Below are positions 56,490 to 64,000 of a DNA stretch of 64,000 bases, one piece after another; position 1 is the first letter of the stretch; the number at the start of each line of letters is the position of its first letter. The notes beneath the pieces were generated by a model. The model was given only the letters and a program-made list of their open reading frames with translations. It was not told where the DNA came from and did not search any database. Source of the stretch: Rhizobacter sp. OV335 (GTDB taxonomy: Bacteria > Pseudomonadota > Gammaproteobacteria > Burkholderiales > Burkholderiaceae_C); assembly GCF_900142965.1 (NCBI RefSeq), contig NZ_FRCQ01000008.1, positions 124,001 to 188,000 on the forward strand, in the 5' to 3' direction. The position numbers and the translations under genes were made by a program.

Positions 56490-57008
56490 TCAAGGCTTCA
56501 GGTCGAGTGACACGGCGCCGAGTTCATGCTCGCCCTGCACCTTCGCGGTCTGGGCGGTCTTCACCGGCCAGTCGAACGGCAGGCGCACGACCTCGCGGCC
56601 GCCGTTCTCGCGCGCCGCCTCGATCACCAGCTGGTAGCTGCCGGGCGGCAGCGAGGCCAGCCCCTTGGCGTTCGACAGGCCCAGCACATGCTCGCCCGGT
56701 GAGCGGGTGGCGGCGGTGACGCCGTCGATCGGCGTCTGCAGCTCGCGCCCGCTCTTGCGCCACCAGCTGCGCATGTCCTTCAGCCATTTCGCGCCGCCGT
56801 TGTCGCGCTTCTTCAGGTCGTACCAGAGCGCAACGTTGGACGCGAAGCCCTGGTCGGCGGCCTTCTCGACCCACACCGCGACATAGGGCTTGTGGTACTC
56901 GGCCACGCTCAGCTGCGGCAGCTCCAGCTTCAGGTTCGCGTCGGCTGCGAAAGCCGGTGCGGCCAGCGCGGCGGCGGCGCCCATCGCCATCGAATAACTC
57001 AGTTTCAT
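56490..57008 (-). CDS. DUF2271 exported protein, candidate flavinylated electron carrier
   Basis: 172-aa periplasmic protein with a signal peptide (cleavage after AAPAFA). The DUF2271 fold includes PYVAVWVEKA and LWYDLKKRDNGGAKWLKDMR. DGVTAAT (95-101) fits the ApbE flavinylation consensus Dxx(S/T)gA(T/S), making Thr101 the likely FMN attachment point. With apbE two genes downstream and a PepSY membrane protein directly upstream, it is best read as a periplasmic FMN-carrying reductase module. The FMN claim is inference from the motif and context. Confidence 0.88.
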   Translation of the reverse strand: MKLSYSMAMGAAAALAAPAFAADANLKLELPQLSVAEYHKPYVAVWVEKAADQGFASNVALWYDLKKRDNGGAKWLKDMRSWWRKSGRELQTPIDGVTAATRSPGEHVLGLSNAKGLASLPPGSYQLVIEAARENGGREVVRLPFDWPVKTAQTAKVQGEHELGAVSLDLKP

Positions 57009-57038
57009 GGGGGTCCTTCTGCGGAATCGGTATCGAAA

Positions 57039-57674
57039 TCAGTGGATGAACAGGATCGCCAGCAGCAGCGGCAACACCAGGCCGCCGGCCACCACCGGCC
57101 AGGTGCTCGGGCGCTTGGCGGCATGCATCTTCAGGATCAACAGGCCGGTCACCGAGAACACCAGGCACGACGCGGCGAACAGGTCGATGAACCAGCTCCA
57201 GGCGCTGCCAGTGTGGCGGCCCTTGTGCAGGTCGTTCAGGTACGAGATCCAGCCGCGGTCGGTGCGCTCGTATTCGAGTGCCCCCTCGGCACGGTCGATG
57301 CGCAGCCAGGCATCGCCGCCGGGGCGCGGCAGCGGCAGGTAGATTTCTTCGGGCGACCATTCGGCCGCGCGGCCGGCCACCTCGATCGACAAACCCTGCT
57401 CGACCCACGCGGCCAGCGCCGGCGGCAACGGCTGCTTGTCGTCGGCCGGCTTCGCGGTGACCAGCGACAGCAGCGCCGGCGGCACCTGCGCGGCGCGCTT
57501 CATGACCTGCGGCTTCGCCTCGATCTGCGACGCGTGGTTCAGCGTGAAGCCGGTGACGGTGAACAGCAGCAGCCCGACCAGGCTCAGCGCCGAGCTGATC
57601 CAGTGCCACTGGTGCAGCGTCTTCAGCCAGTAGGCGCGCTGCGGCGCCGGGGTGGCGGCGGGCGTGGCGTCCAT
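57039..57674 (-). CDS. PepSY-associated transmembrane protein
   Basis: 211-aa inner-membrane protein with three helices (about 30-50, 160-180 and 190-210) flanking a PepSY-like periplasmic domain. Conserved histidines in LHQWHWISS, TLNHASQ and DLHKGRHTG could bind heme b on both sides of the membrane, as in PepSY-type ferric-siderophore reductases. ATG 57674 shares one base with the piuC stop (TGATG). It is the probable membrane conduit between the cytoplasmic flavoreductase and the periplasmic DUF2271 protein. Confidence 0.9.
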   Translation of the reverse strand: MDATPAATPAPQRAYWLKTLHQWHWISSALSLVGLLLFTVTGFTLNHASQIEAKPQVMKRAAQVPPALLSLVTAKPADDKQPLPPALAAWVEQGLSIEVAGRAAEWSPEEIYLPLPRPGGDAWLRIDRAEGALEYERTDRGWISYLNDLHKGRHTGSAWSWFIDLFAASCLVFSVTGLLILKMHAAKRPSTWPVVAGGLVLPLLLAILFIH

Positions 57675-58354
57675 CAGACCTCGGACCACATCCGCAGCAG
57701 GTTGTGATAGTGGCCGGTCAGCGCAAGCAGCTCAGCGTTGTCGCCATGTTGCTCGCGCAGGCGCTGGATGGTCTGGTCGAGCTCGAACAGCATGCCGCGC
57801 TGCGCATCGTCGCGCACCAGGCTCTGCAGCCAGAAGAACGAGCAGACGCGCGCACCGCGCGTGACCGGCAGCACGCGGTGCAGGCTGCTCGACGGGTACA
57901 GGATCAGGTCGCCGGCCGGCAGCTTGACCTCGTGCGCGCCGTAGGTGTCCAACACCTCCAGCTCGCCGCCGTCGTAGTCGCCGGGGTCGGCCAGGAACAG
58001 CGTGCACGACAGGTCGGTGCGCAGCCGCAGGCTGGTGCCTGGCACGCCGCGCACCGCGCCGTCGACGTGCAGGCCGTACTGCTCGCCGCCCTCGTAGCGG
58101 TTGAACAGCGGCGGCACGTAGCGCAGCGGCAGCGCGGCCGAGACGAACAGTGGATGCGTTTCCAGCGCCGCCAGGATGACGGCGCCGAAGCGCTGCGTCA
58201 GCGGCCCGGATTCGGGCAGCTGGCGGTTGCGCTTGACCTGCGCACCCTGCGCGCCGACCGTCTCGCGGCCGTCGTTCCAGTCGGCCGCATCGAGGGCCTC
58301 GCGGATCTCGGCGACCTGGGACGGCGTCAGCACGCCGGGCACGTGAAGCATCAT
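57674..58354 (-). CDS. piuC: Fe(II)/2-oxoglutarate dioxygenase PiuC
   Basis: 226-aa PKHD-type hydroxylase. The iron ligands are His96 and Asp98 (in [12 protein letters not shown]) and His159 (in [13 protein letters not shown]), with Arg169 for 2-oxoglutarate. PiuC genes normally follow catecholate-siderophore receptors and are iron-regulated; the physiological substrate is unknown. It starts 10 bp after the receptor gene. Confidence 0.95.
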   Translation of the reverse strand: MMLHVPGVLTPSQVAEIREALDAADWNDGRETVGAQGAQVKRNRQLPESGPLTQRFGAVILAALETHPLFVSAALPLRYVPPLFNRYEGGEQYGLHVDGAVRGVPGTSLRLRTDLSCTLFLADPGDYDGGELEVLDTYGAHEVKLPAGDLILYPSSSLHRVLPVTRGARVCSFFWLQSLVRDDAQRGMLFELDQTIQRLREQHGDNAELLALTGHYHNLLRMWSEV

Positions 58355-58364
58355 GACGGCATCT

Positions 58365-60689
58365 TCAATACTTGAGGTTGGCGCTCAGCAGGACGTTGCG
58401 TGCCTCACCCGGCTTGTAGCGAGAGCCCCCGTTGTTCAAGGAAGCGATGTACTCCTTGTCGAACAGGTTGTTCAGGTTCAGCTGCAGCGACACATTCTTG
58501 CTGAGGTCGTAGGCGGCCATCATGTCGGCGACCCAGTACGACTTGGTGTTCAGCAGGTTGCTGGTGGGCGCCGCGGTGTTGCTGTTGCGCGCCACGGTGT
58601 CGACGTAGCGCACGCCGCCGCCGACGGTCAGCACGTCCAGCACCTTGTACGAGGCCCACGAGCTGAAGGTCACCTTCGGCGAGAACACGATCACGCCGCC
58701 GTCGTTGGCATTGGCGCCCTGCTTCACGCCCGAGATGATCTTCGGGTCCATGTAGGCGAGGCCGGCGCTCAGGTTCAGCGCCGGCGTGACCTGGCCGACG
58801 AGGCCCAGCTCGACGCCGTCGACGCGCCGCTTGCCGATCTGCGCGAAGGTGGGCGAGGCGGCGCCGTCGGACACCAGCTCGTTCTTGTTCTCGCTGCGGT
58901 AGATGGCCGCGGTGGCTGACAGCTTGCCGCCGAACAGGTCCCACTTGGTACCGAGCTCGATGTTGCTGCCCTCTTGCGGATCGGCCAACGGCGAGGCCTG
59001 GTTGGTCGACGCCGCGTTCAGCGAGAAGCTGGCACCCCCTGGCGGCTGCAACGAGTTCGACACCGTCAGGTAGACGCTGCCGTCCTTGGTCGGCTTGAAC
59101 AGCGCACCCAGCTTCCAGCTCACCAGGTTGTCGGTCAGCGACAGCGGCGCGTTCTGCGCCAGGCTCTCGGGCGTGGCCGGCGTCACGCCGGTGTTCGAGG
59201 CGGGGGTGAAAGTGGAGCCGTTGGTTTGGGTGTGGAACTTCTCCCAGCGCACGCCGCCGTTCAGCAGCCACTGCTCGTTCAGCGTCAGCGTGTCGAAGGC
59301 ATAGACGGCGGCGCTCAGCGTGTTGCCGTTGGTGTAGGCGCCCTTGAACGGCGGCGTCAGGAAGACATCGCCGGTGCTCGGGTTGTACACGTCGGCGCGC
59401 GGCTGCAACAGCGGCGTGGTGGGCAGCGTCGTGCCGCTGCGGCTCACGTCGGTCAGCGTCTGCGCGTTGGCCTGGTTCTGCTTCTCGTAGATGAACTCGA
59501 AGCCGCTCGACAGCGAATGCTTGACCGCGCCGGTGGCGAACTCGGTCGACAGGTTCGTCTGGTTGGTCAGGATCTCGTTCGTCTGGTGGCGCGCCTGGCG
59601 CGAACGCTGCACCGTCAGCTGGCCACCGGTGAACGTGACGCCATTCACGCCGGTCACCAGGAAGTCCTGTTCGGTGTGGCCGAGGCGCGAGGTGTTGCGC
59701 AGCGTGACGCCGCCGCCGAAGTCGTGCTCGATGCGCGCGGTGAACATGTGCAGCGTGACGTCGTCGTAGTCGTCCAGCGAGCCGTAGTAGTTCTTCGAGT
59801 CGACCGCCGGGCCGACCGGCAGCGCGCCGAAGACGTAGCCGTCCTGGCCGTAGGTCGTGACGCCGCCGTCCGGGCGGTTCTTCTGGTCGACGTACAGGTA
59901 GTTGAAGGTGGTGCGCGTCGGCGTGCCGAGGCCCAGCACTAGCGAAGGCGCGAAGCCGAAGCGCTTGCTCTTGACCTCGTCGCGGCCCGGCGTGCCGTAG
60001 TCCTGCGCGAGCACGTTCAGGCGCAGCGCGGAGCCGGGGATGCCGAGGTCCAGCGGCCGGTTCAGGTCGGCGGTGGCGCGCAGGCGGTTGTCGGTGCCGG
60101 CGGTCAGCGTGCCGTTGTTGAAGGCCTCGCGGGTCGCCGTCTTCGACACCAGGTTCACGTAGCCGGACGACGCGCCGCGGCCGTTGTCGGAGCCCGACGG
60201 GCCCTTGACCACCTCGACCTGCTCGATGTTGAACACGTCGCGCGAGATGTTGCCCAGGTCGCGGATGCCGTCGACGAAGATGCTGTTCGTCGTGTCGAAG
60301 CCGCGCATGAAGATCGAGTCGCCGGTGGTCGTGTTGCCGTTCTCGCCGAGCTGCATCGTGATGCCCGGGGTGTTGCGCAGCGCCTCGGCCAGCGTGGTCG
60401 CGACCTGCTGCTGCAGCACTTCCTTCTTGATCACGGTGATGGTCTGCGGCGTGTCCAGCAGCGGCTGCGTGAACTTCGGACTCGCGACGTTGTCGGCCTT
60501 GAAGTCGCTGCCGGTCTGGCCGGTGACGCGCAGCGCCGGCAGCGTCGTCTCCGGCGCGTCGGGCTTCTTCGGTGCGTCGGCGACCGGCGCCGTCTGGGCG
60601 GCCACCGGCAATGCGACGGCCATCAGGCCGATCTGAGCCAACGCGGATGTCTTGCTTGCCGCGTGCTTGCGGCTCTTGATGTAGGCCAA
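58365..60689 (-). CDS. TonB-dependent siderophore receptor (Fiu/PiuA-like)
   Basis: 774-aa outer-membrane receptor. Signal peptide ([16 protein letters not shown]), plug domain ([16 protein letters not shown], then [15 protein letters not shown] and [19 protein letters not shown]), 22-strand barrel, and a C-terminal ...[10 protein letters not shown] ending in an aromatic residue. It probably imports catecholate-type siderophores. The start is a TTG at 60689 with an AGGAG Shine-Dalgarno 6 bp before it; the expected N-terminus [12 protein letters not shown] fits only this codon. An upstream ATG gives a non-natural extension. Confidence 0.94.
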   Translation of the reverse strand: MAYIKSRKHAASKTSALAQIGLMAVALPVAAQTAPVADAPKKPDAPETTLPALRVTGQTGSDFKADNVASPKFTQPLLDTPQTITVIKKEVLQQQVATTLAEALRNTPGITMQLGENGNTTTGDSIFMRGFDTTNSIFVDGIRDLGNISRDVFNIEQVEVVKGPSGSDNGRGASSGYVNLVSKTATREAFNNGTLTAGTDNRLRATADLNRPLDLGIPGSALRLNVLAQDYGTPGRDEVKSKRFGFAPSLVLGLGTPTRTTFNYLYVDQKNRPDGGVTTYGQDGYVFGALPVGPAVDSKNYYGSLDDYDDVTLHMFTARIEHDFGGGVTLRNTSRLGHTEQDFLVTGVNGVTFTGGQLTVQRSRQARHQTNEILTNQTNLSTEFATGAVKHSLSSGFEFIYEKQNQANAQTLTDVSRSGTTLPTTPLLQPRADVYNPSTGDVFLTPPFKGAYTNGNTLSAAVYAFDTLTLNEQWLLNGGVRWEKFHTQTNGSTFTPASNTGVTPATPESLAQNAPLSLTDNLVSWKLGALFKPTKDGSVYLTVSNSLQPPGGASFSLNAASTNQASPLADPQEGSNIELGTKWDLFGGKLSATAAIYRSENKNELVSDGAASPTFAQIGKRRVDGVELGLVGQVTPALNLSAGLAYMDPKIISGVKQGANANDGGVIVFSPKVTFSSWASYKVLDVLTVGGGVRYVDTVARNSNTAAPTSNLLNTKSYWVADMMAAYDLSKNVSLQLNLNNLFDKEYIASLNNGGSRYKPGEARNVLLSANLKY

Positions 60690-60744
60690 GGGGTGCTCCT
60701 GGAGGGGTTTTTGTGTTGTCTTGGCTGGCGCGATGGCTGGCTGT

Positions 60745-60776
60745 AAAAACAGCCGGCCCGAGACCGGCGCCGGCTG
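60745..60776 (-). terminator. Intrinsic terminator inside the iron operon
   Basis: On the minus strand, CAGCCGGC - 11 nt - GCCGGCTG (8-bp stem, 60776-60750) is followed by five Ts (60749-60745). It lies between the 54-aa ORF and the receptor gene. It may end most tonB-exbBD transcripts or act as an attenuator, so that receptor and reductase genes are expressed separately. Confidence 0.7.
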
Positions 60777-60792
60777 GATGGAGAAATTCGTG

Positions 60793-60957
60793 TCAGCGTC
60801 GCAGTGCGTACCAGGAAGCGACCGCGATCGGCAGGCCGAGGGCGGCCCACGACAGCGCATCCCAGGCGCCATCGCCCAGCAGCGCCGACAGCAGGCCGAC
60901 GGCGCTCAGCACCGCCAGCCCGCCCGGCCAGGCCCACACGCGCAAGGCGGTGCTCAT
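60793..60957 (-). CDS. 54-aa membrane protein coupled to exbD
   Basis: Small ORF that a length cutoff would miss. It reads MSTALRVWAWPGGLAVLSAV, then GLLSALLGDGAWDALSWAA, and ends SWYALRR. Two hydrophobic helices separated by a DGAWDALSW turn. The ATG overlaps the exbD stop (ATGA), and the frame is free of stops up to TGA. From memory, similar small proteins occur beside PepSY/iron loci in Burkholderiales. Possibly an accessory of the TonB-ExbBD complex. Confidence 0.7.
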   Translation of the reverse strand: MSTALRVWAWPGGLAVLSAVGLLSALLGDGAWDALSWAALGLPIAVASWYALRR

Positions 60958-61379
60958 GGCTGCGCGGCCTCCGGCTCGCTGACGAAGCCGACCTTCGTCA
61001 GGCCCGCCTTCGACGCATCGGCCAGCGTCTGCGCGACGTAGCGGTAGGCCACCGCCTGGTCGGCACGCAGGTGGATCTCGGGTTGCGGCTGCTTGCCGCT
61101 CTCGGCGGTGAAGCGCTTCTGCGCCTCGGGCCGGGTGACGAGCTCGCCGTTCCAGTACAGCAGGCCGCCGGCGTCGATCGCGAACTCGACCTTGTCGGCC
61201 GCCGTCTGGTTGACCTGCGAGCTCGCCTTCGGCAGCTCCAGCTTGACGGCGTTGGTCAGCAGCGGCGCGGTGATGATGAAGATCACCAGCAGCACCAGCA
61301 TCACGTCGATCAGCGGGACCATGTTGATCTCGGCCATCGGGGCGCCGGCGTGCTTCGAATCGAAACTGGCGAAGGCCAT
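60954..61379 (-). CDS. exbD: Biopolymer transport protein ExbD
   Basis: 141-aa stator subunit of the TonB energy-transducing complex. A single N-terminal helix with the essential Asp (INMVPLIDVMLVLLVIFIIT, Asp near residue 25) and a periplasmic domain (HLRADQAVAYRYVAQTLADA). It starts 15 bp after exbB. A 4-bp overlap links it to the 54-aa membrane ORF. Confidence 0.96.
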   Translation of the reverse strand: MAFASFDSKHAGAPMAEINMVPLIDVMLVLLVIFIITAPLLTNAVKLELPKASSQVNQTAADKVEFAIDAGGLLYWNGELVTRPEAQKRFTAESGKQPQPEIHLRADQAVAYRYVAQTLADASKAGLTKVGFVSEPEAAQP

Positions 61380-61394
61380 GGCGGCGACCTCGCG

Positions 61395-62147
61395 TCAGGC
61401 GGCGACCGGCCGCGAGGCCAGCGCACGCACGTTGGCCGGCTGGGCCGCTTCATTGCCGAGCGGCTGGCCCATCGACACGAAGGTGTGCAGCTCGTAGGCG
61501 AAGGCATCGAGCTTGGACGACATCACGCGGTTGGCGCGCGTCAGCCAGTTGTAGCCCATCACCGCGGGGATCGCGACCGCGAGGCCGAGGCCGGTCATGA
61601 TCAGCGCCTCGCCGACCGGGCCGGCGACCTTGTCCAGCGTGCCGGCACCGCTCATGCCGATCGCGACCAGCGCGTGATACACGCCCCACACCGTCCCGAA
61701 CAGCCCGACGAAGGGCGCGGTGGCGCCGACGGTGGCGAGCATCGCGAGGCCGTTCTCGAGCCGCGTGGTTTCCTCGTCGAGCACCTTCTTGATGGTGCGG
61801 GTGACGAATTCGCCCGAGGTGCCGGCCTCTTCGAGCTTGGCGGCGCCGTACTTCGCGTGGTGGACCTGCGCGTGCATCGCGTGGCTGGTGAGGTGCGAGA
61901 ACGGGTCGTGCACGCCGTGCGTGGTGATCTCGTTGGCGACGGCCTCGAGCGAGGTCGCGTTCCAGAAGAAGTTCAGGAAGGTCTGGCTGTGGCGGCGGCG
62001 CGAGACCAGCGACAGGCCCTTGATCACGATGATCACCCAGGACGCGATCGACATCAGCACCAGGATGCCGAGCAGCGTCTTGCCCACCACATCGCTCTGG
62101 GCGATGAAGTGGCCGAATCCCAAGCCAGCGTCTGCGTTCACGGTCAT
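61395..62147 (-). CDS. exbB: Biopolymer transport protein ExbB
   Basis: 250-aa membrane protein of the TonB-ExbBD proton-driven motor. Three helices (SDVVGKTLLGILVLMSIASW; a central pair with TVGATAPFVGLFGTVWGVYH and ALIMTGLGLAVAIPAVMGYN). These sequences contain the conserved Glu and Thr of the proton path. The ATG overlaps the tonB stop (62144-62147, ATGA). Confidence 0.96.
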   Translation of the reverse strand: MTVNADAGLGFGHFIAQSDVVGKTLLGILVLMSIASWVIIVIKGLSLVSRRRHSQTFLNFFWNATSLEAVANEITTHGVHDPFSHLTSHAMHAQVHHAKYGAAKLEEAGTSGEFVTRTIKKVLDEETTRLENGLAMLATVGATAPFVGLFGTVWGVYHALVAIGMSGAGTLDKVAGPVGEALIMTGLGLAVAIPAVMGYNWLTRANRVMSSKLDAFAYELHTFVSMGQPLGNEAAQPANVRALASRPVAA

Positions 62148-62851
62148 TTCTCCAGATCAAAATTCAACGGGATCAGGGCCCAGCCCGCAGTCGGGCGGCC
62201 GTTCTCGGTGTAGGGCTCGAAGCGGAACCTGCGCACCGCGTCGACGGCGGCCTCGTCGAGCCTCGGGTAGCCGGACGACTTGCCGACCTGCACCGATTGC
62301 GGCGCACCGGCCTCGTCGATCCAGACGCGCACGACGACGGCGCCGGTTTCCTTCAGGCGCTTCGACGCGCGCGGGTACTCGGGCGGCTCTGCCTTCAGGT
62401 AGCGCACGGCGGAGGCCGGGATCTGCTTCGGCGGCGCCGGGGGTGCGGGCGGGGCCGGCGGCGCTTCGATCGCGACCGGTGCGGGGGGTGGTGGCAACTC
62501 GACCGGCGGCGGCGCGACGAAGGCGGCCGGCGCAGGCGACGGCGCGGCGGTGACCAGCGGGGTCGGCGGCGGCGGGGTTCGCGTCACCGGCTTGATGGGC
62601 GGCGGCGGGGGTGCCGGCGGCGTGGGCGGTGCCGGCGGCGCGATCAGGTTGACGAAGATCGGTGCGGCCTGCACGACGGCCTCGCGCACCGCGGGCACCT
62701 GCAGGATCGCCCAGCCGGCACCGAGGTGGATCGCGGCGATGGCGGCCACCACGCCACGCAATTGCGCCCGCGACAGCCCGTCGGTGCGCACCGGCCGACG
62801 GCTGAGCGGCGGCAACGGCGAATGCGTCGCGGAGACGGGAACGGCGGCCAT
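62144..62851 (-). CDS. tonB: Energy transducer TonB
   Basis: 235-aa periplasm-spanning protein. One N-terminal helix (LRGVVAAIAAIHLGAGWAIL), a long Pro-rich spacer (PPAPPTPPAPPPPPIKP), and the C-terminal TonB fold (PPEYPRASKRLKETGAVVVR; RLDEAAVDAVRRFRFEPY). ATG 62851 is preferred, since a GTG at 62914 (beginning LKFLKKFEV) would leave only 4 bp between the Fur box and the start. First gene of the iron block. Confidence 0.93.
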   Translation of the reverse strand: MAAVPVSATHSPLPPLSRRPVRTDGLSRAQLRGVVAAIAAIHLGAGWAILQVPAVREAVVQAAPIFVNLIAPPAPPTPPAPPPPPIKPVTRTPPPPTPLVTAAPSPAPAAFVAPPPVELPPPPAPVAIEAPPAPPAPPAPPKQIPASAVRYLKAEPPEYPRASKRLKETGAVVVRVWIDEAGAPQSVQVGKSSGYPRLDEAAVDAVRRFRFEPYTENGRPTAGWALIPLNFDLEK

Positions 62852-62915
62852 GGTGGAGGGGTGGGGTGCGGGTACTGCGGGGGCAACTTCAAACTTCTTC
62901 AAAAACTTTAACACA

Positions 62916-62934
62916 AACGAGAACGATTCTCATT
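62916..62934. promoter_or_regulatory. Fur-box-like palindrome upstream of tonB
   Basis: AACGAGAACGATTCTCATT (62916-62934) has the core GAGAA-CGA-TTCTC and matches its own inverse at 7 of 9 positions per arm. It resembles the 19-bp Fur box consensus. It sits 65-83 bp upstream of ATG 62851, in the region where the tonB promoter should be. Fur with iron would repress the operon. Confidence 0.8.
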
Positions 62935-63078
62935 GGTTGCCGTGGGACGCTCTCGACCGCAGGGGAATGCAGTGCATTGCGTGAGGGTTTTCGAGTGAGA
63001 CATCCGGTCGGATTGAGCCGCCGAACCCGGCTCCCTAGACTCCGTCGCTCCCATCAACTCGAAGATCAGGGGCGTCTC

Positions 63079-63681
63079 ATGAAACACGCACGCGGCTGTC
63101 TGTTGATCGCGGTCACTTGGGCGATCACGCAGCCCTCACTGGCCCGCTACGTCCAATCCGATCCAGCCGGACTGGCGGCCGGCACCAACACCTACACGTA
63201 CGCCAACAATGACCCACTGCGCTACGTCGATCCGAACGGGCTGTGCCCTTGCGGGGAATCGCTCGATGTCCTCCAGTTGGCGCGCTCGGACCGGCGCGAC
63301 TGGAGCAAAGCGGCCGATCGGTCGGACGTCAACCGGGCGTTCGGGCCAGGCACCTACAAGTGCAATCTGTTTGCGGACGAACAGTTCGAGACAGCCGGGT
63401 ACCACCTTCCGAACATCGGTGGCGGCGCCCTCGCACGCGCCTTGGAGATGTACCCGCCCGGAGCGCAGAGCCTGTCAACGTCGGGTTACACCGTTCCCGG
63501 ATGGCCCGTGGTCACAGGTCCGGCGCTGCCAGGCGACCTGCTCGCCTGGCAGGGGCACGTCGGCATCGCATCGACCGACAGCCGCTCCATTTCCGCTTCG
63601 CCGCACGGGGTGATAGAGAATGACTGGGGATTCCGCTCGGGACAGACCCCCGTCATTCGCCGCTGCACATGCCCAAGATGA
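63079..63681 (+). CDS. Secreted RHS-core / NlpC-P60-like protein, candidate toxin
   Basis: 200-aa protein. A signal peptide (residues 1-22, CLLIAVTWAITQPSLA) leads directly into one RHS-associated core fragment (YVQSDPAGLAAGTNTYTYAN, then DPLRYVDPNGL, residues 24-55). A C-terminal domain with NlpC/P60- or CHAP-like features follows: Cys95 in YKCNLFADEQFETAGY, the PGDLLAWQGHVGIAS motif with His160, and a polar residue near VIENDWG (Asn181). Such domains cut peptidoglycan peptides. Normal RHS toxins are over 1000 aa; this is a free-standing tip. It overlaps the next gene by 13 bp. Confidence 0.8.
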   Translation: MKHARGCLLIAVTWAITQPSLARYVQSDPAGLAAGTNTYTYANNDPLRYVDPNGLCPCGESLDVLQLARSDRRDWSKAADRSDVNRAFGPGTYKCNLFADEQFETAGYHLPNIGGGALARALEMYPPGAQSLSTSGYTVPGWPVVTGPALPGDLLAWQGHVGIASTDSRSISASPHGVIENDWGFRSGQTPVIRRCTCPR

Positions 63682-63977
63682 ACGGCTTTCGGCTCTGGCC
63701 TCGTGGGGCCATCGTGACACTCGTTCTGGCCTGTGTCGCGCTCTCCAGCGTGTCCGCGTGGGTTTACGTGCACACGCGCGAAGCCTATCGTGCAGTGGGC
63801 TTCAACGACGGTCGCATCCACGAACGCGAGTTGATGCTCGACAAGATCCGGCGCAGCACCCGGCTGGAAGCTTGCAGTGCAGCTTCCGCCGCATCAGCCG
63901 TCGAGTTCCTGTCGGTCAAGGCCGAATCGGTCTCCCTGCAGGTGGTCGACGGCGATCATCTCCGTTTCTGCCAGTGA
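63669..63977 (+). CDS. Small membrane-anchored protein, candidate immunity protein
   Basis: 102-aa protein with one N-terminal helix (AIVTLVLACVALSSVSAWVY, about 14-33) and a periplasmic soluble domain with two cysteines (LEACSAA and LRFCQ). The ATG lies inside the end of the RHS/NlpC-type gene (13-bp overlap). Small size, membrane anchor and coupling to a putative periplasmic hydrolase fit an immunity protein, but there is no sequence match to a known family. Confidence 0.7.
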   Translation: MPKMNGFRLWPRGAIVTLVLACVALSSVSAWVYVHTREAYRAVGFNDGRIHERELMLDKIRRSTRLEACSAASAASAVEFLSVKAESVSLQVVDGDHLRFCQ

Positions 63978-63990
63978 GATCGCCGCGCCA

Positions 63991-64000
63991 ATGAAAACGG
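63991..64000 (+). other. Possible start of another gene at the right edge
   Basis: ATGAAAACGG begins 13 bp after the preceding stop. Only three codons are visible, so this is a possible start, not a supported gene. Confidence 0.2.

Noticed and set aside
62852-62914. GTG 62914 as the tonB start
   Set aside because: It would leave only 4 bp to the core of the Fur box and no room for a leader; the ATG at 62851 is more plausible, though not proven.

Overview
The window is a high-GC chromosomal segment (roughly 70% G+C, third positions almost all G or C) whose gene content points to a Burkholderiales betaproteobacterium of the Rubrivivax/Leptothrix/Piscinibacter/Methylibium kind. Supporting content includes a Bug-type solute-binding protein, an H1-like SWIB protein, DUF2271/DUF4198/PepSY iron genes, split transhydrogenase genes and a nudJ-mnmA pair. 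The placement is an inference from gene families, not a phylogeny. I saw no rRNA, tRNA, CRISPR array, insertion sequence or prophage.

Layout. 1-4605: a TRAP C4-dicarboxylate transporter (dctPQM, minus strand) divergent from its likely two-component system (dctS-dctR). 4634-6572: a small accessory island with a Fic-domain protein coupled to a 67-aa partner and a coupled pair of unknown genes, one a membrane protein. 6642-6784: REP-like inverted repeats. 6845-10412: proton-translocating transhydrogenase genes with an extra exported protein inserted. 10553-16117: nudJ-mnmA, a CAP lipoprotein, then a cupredoxin-like protein coupled to a GGDEF/EAL sensor. 16104-21600: a MocR regulator divergent from PEP-mutase-like, OsmC and PaiB-like genes, followed by two multiheme cytochromes c. 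21616-26512: small membrane and exported proteins, a broken outer-membrane protein gene, wrbA, ssb and a cupin. 26608-32905: recQ, a CPBP protease and a 1212-aa membrane patatin. 33182-36558: exported proteins, a MipA/OmpV barrel, and a TetR/metallo-hydrolase pair. 36633-40117: a VWA lipoprotein divergent from an ECF sigma factor with a putative membrane anti-sigma factor. 40125-40278: a second REP-like cluster. 40286-44289: a catabolic operon under a GntR/FCD regulator. 44418-53212: uvrA, an HCCA isomerase, small exported proteins, a soluble hybrid kinase, an H1/SWIB protein, a DJ-1/PfpI protein and an RHH protein.

The most coherent system is the minus-strand block 53206-62851. A Fur-box-like palindrome precedes tonB-exbB-exbD and a 54-aa membrane ORF, then comes an internal terminator. 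After it lie a TonB-dependent siderophore receptor (TTG start), PiuC, a PepSY membrane protein, DUF2271, DUF4198, ApbE and a membrane-anchored CysJ-like flavoreductase. The DUF2271 protein carries a candidate ApbE flavinylation motif (DGVTAAT). This suggests an iron-regulated chain that moves electrons from NAD(P)H across the inner membrane to reduce ferric siderophore in the periplasm.

The right end (63079-63977) holds an unusual exported protein: a signal peptide, one RHS-core fragment and an NlpC/P60- or CHAP-like Cys/His domain. An overlapping small membrane protein may be its immunity partner.
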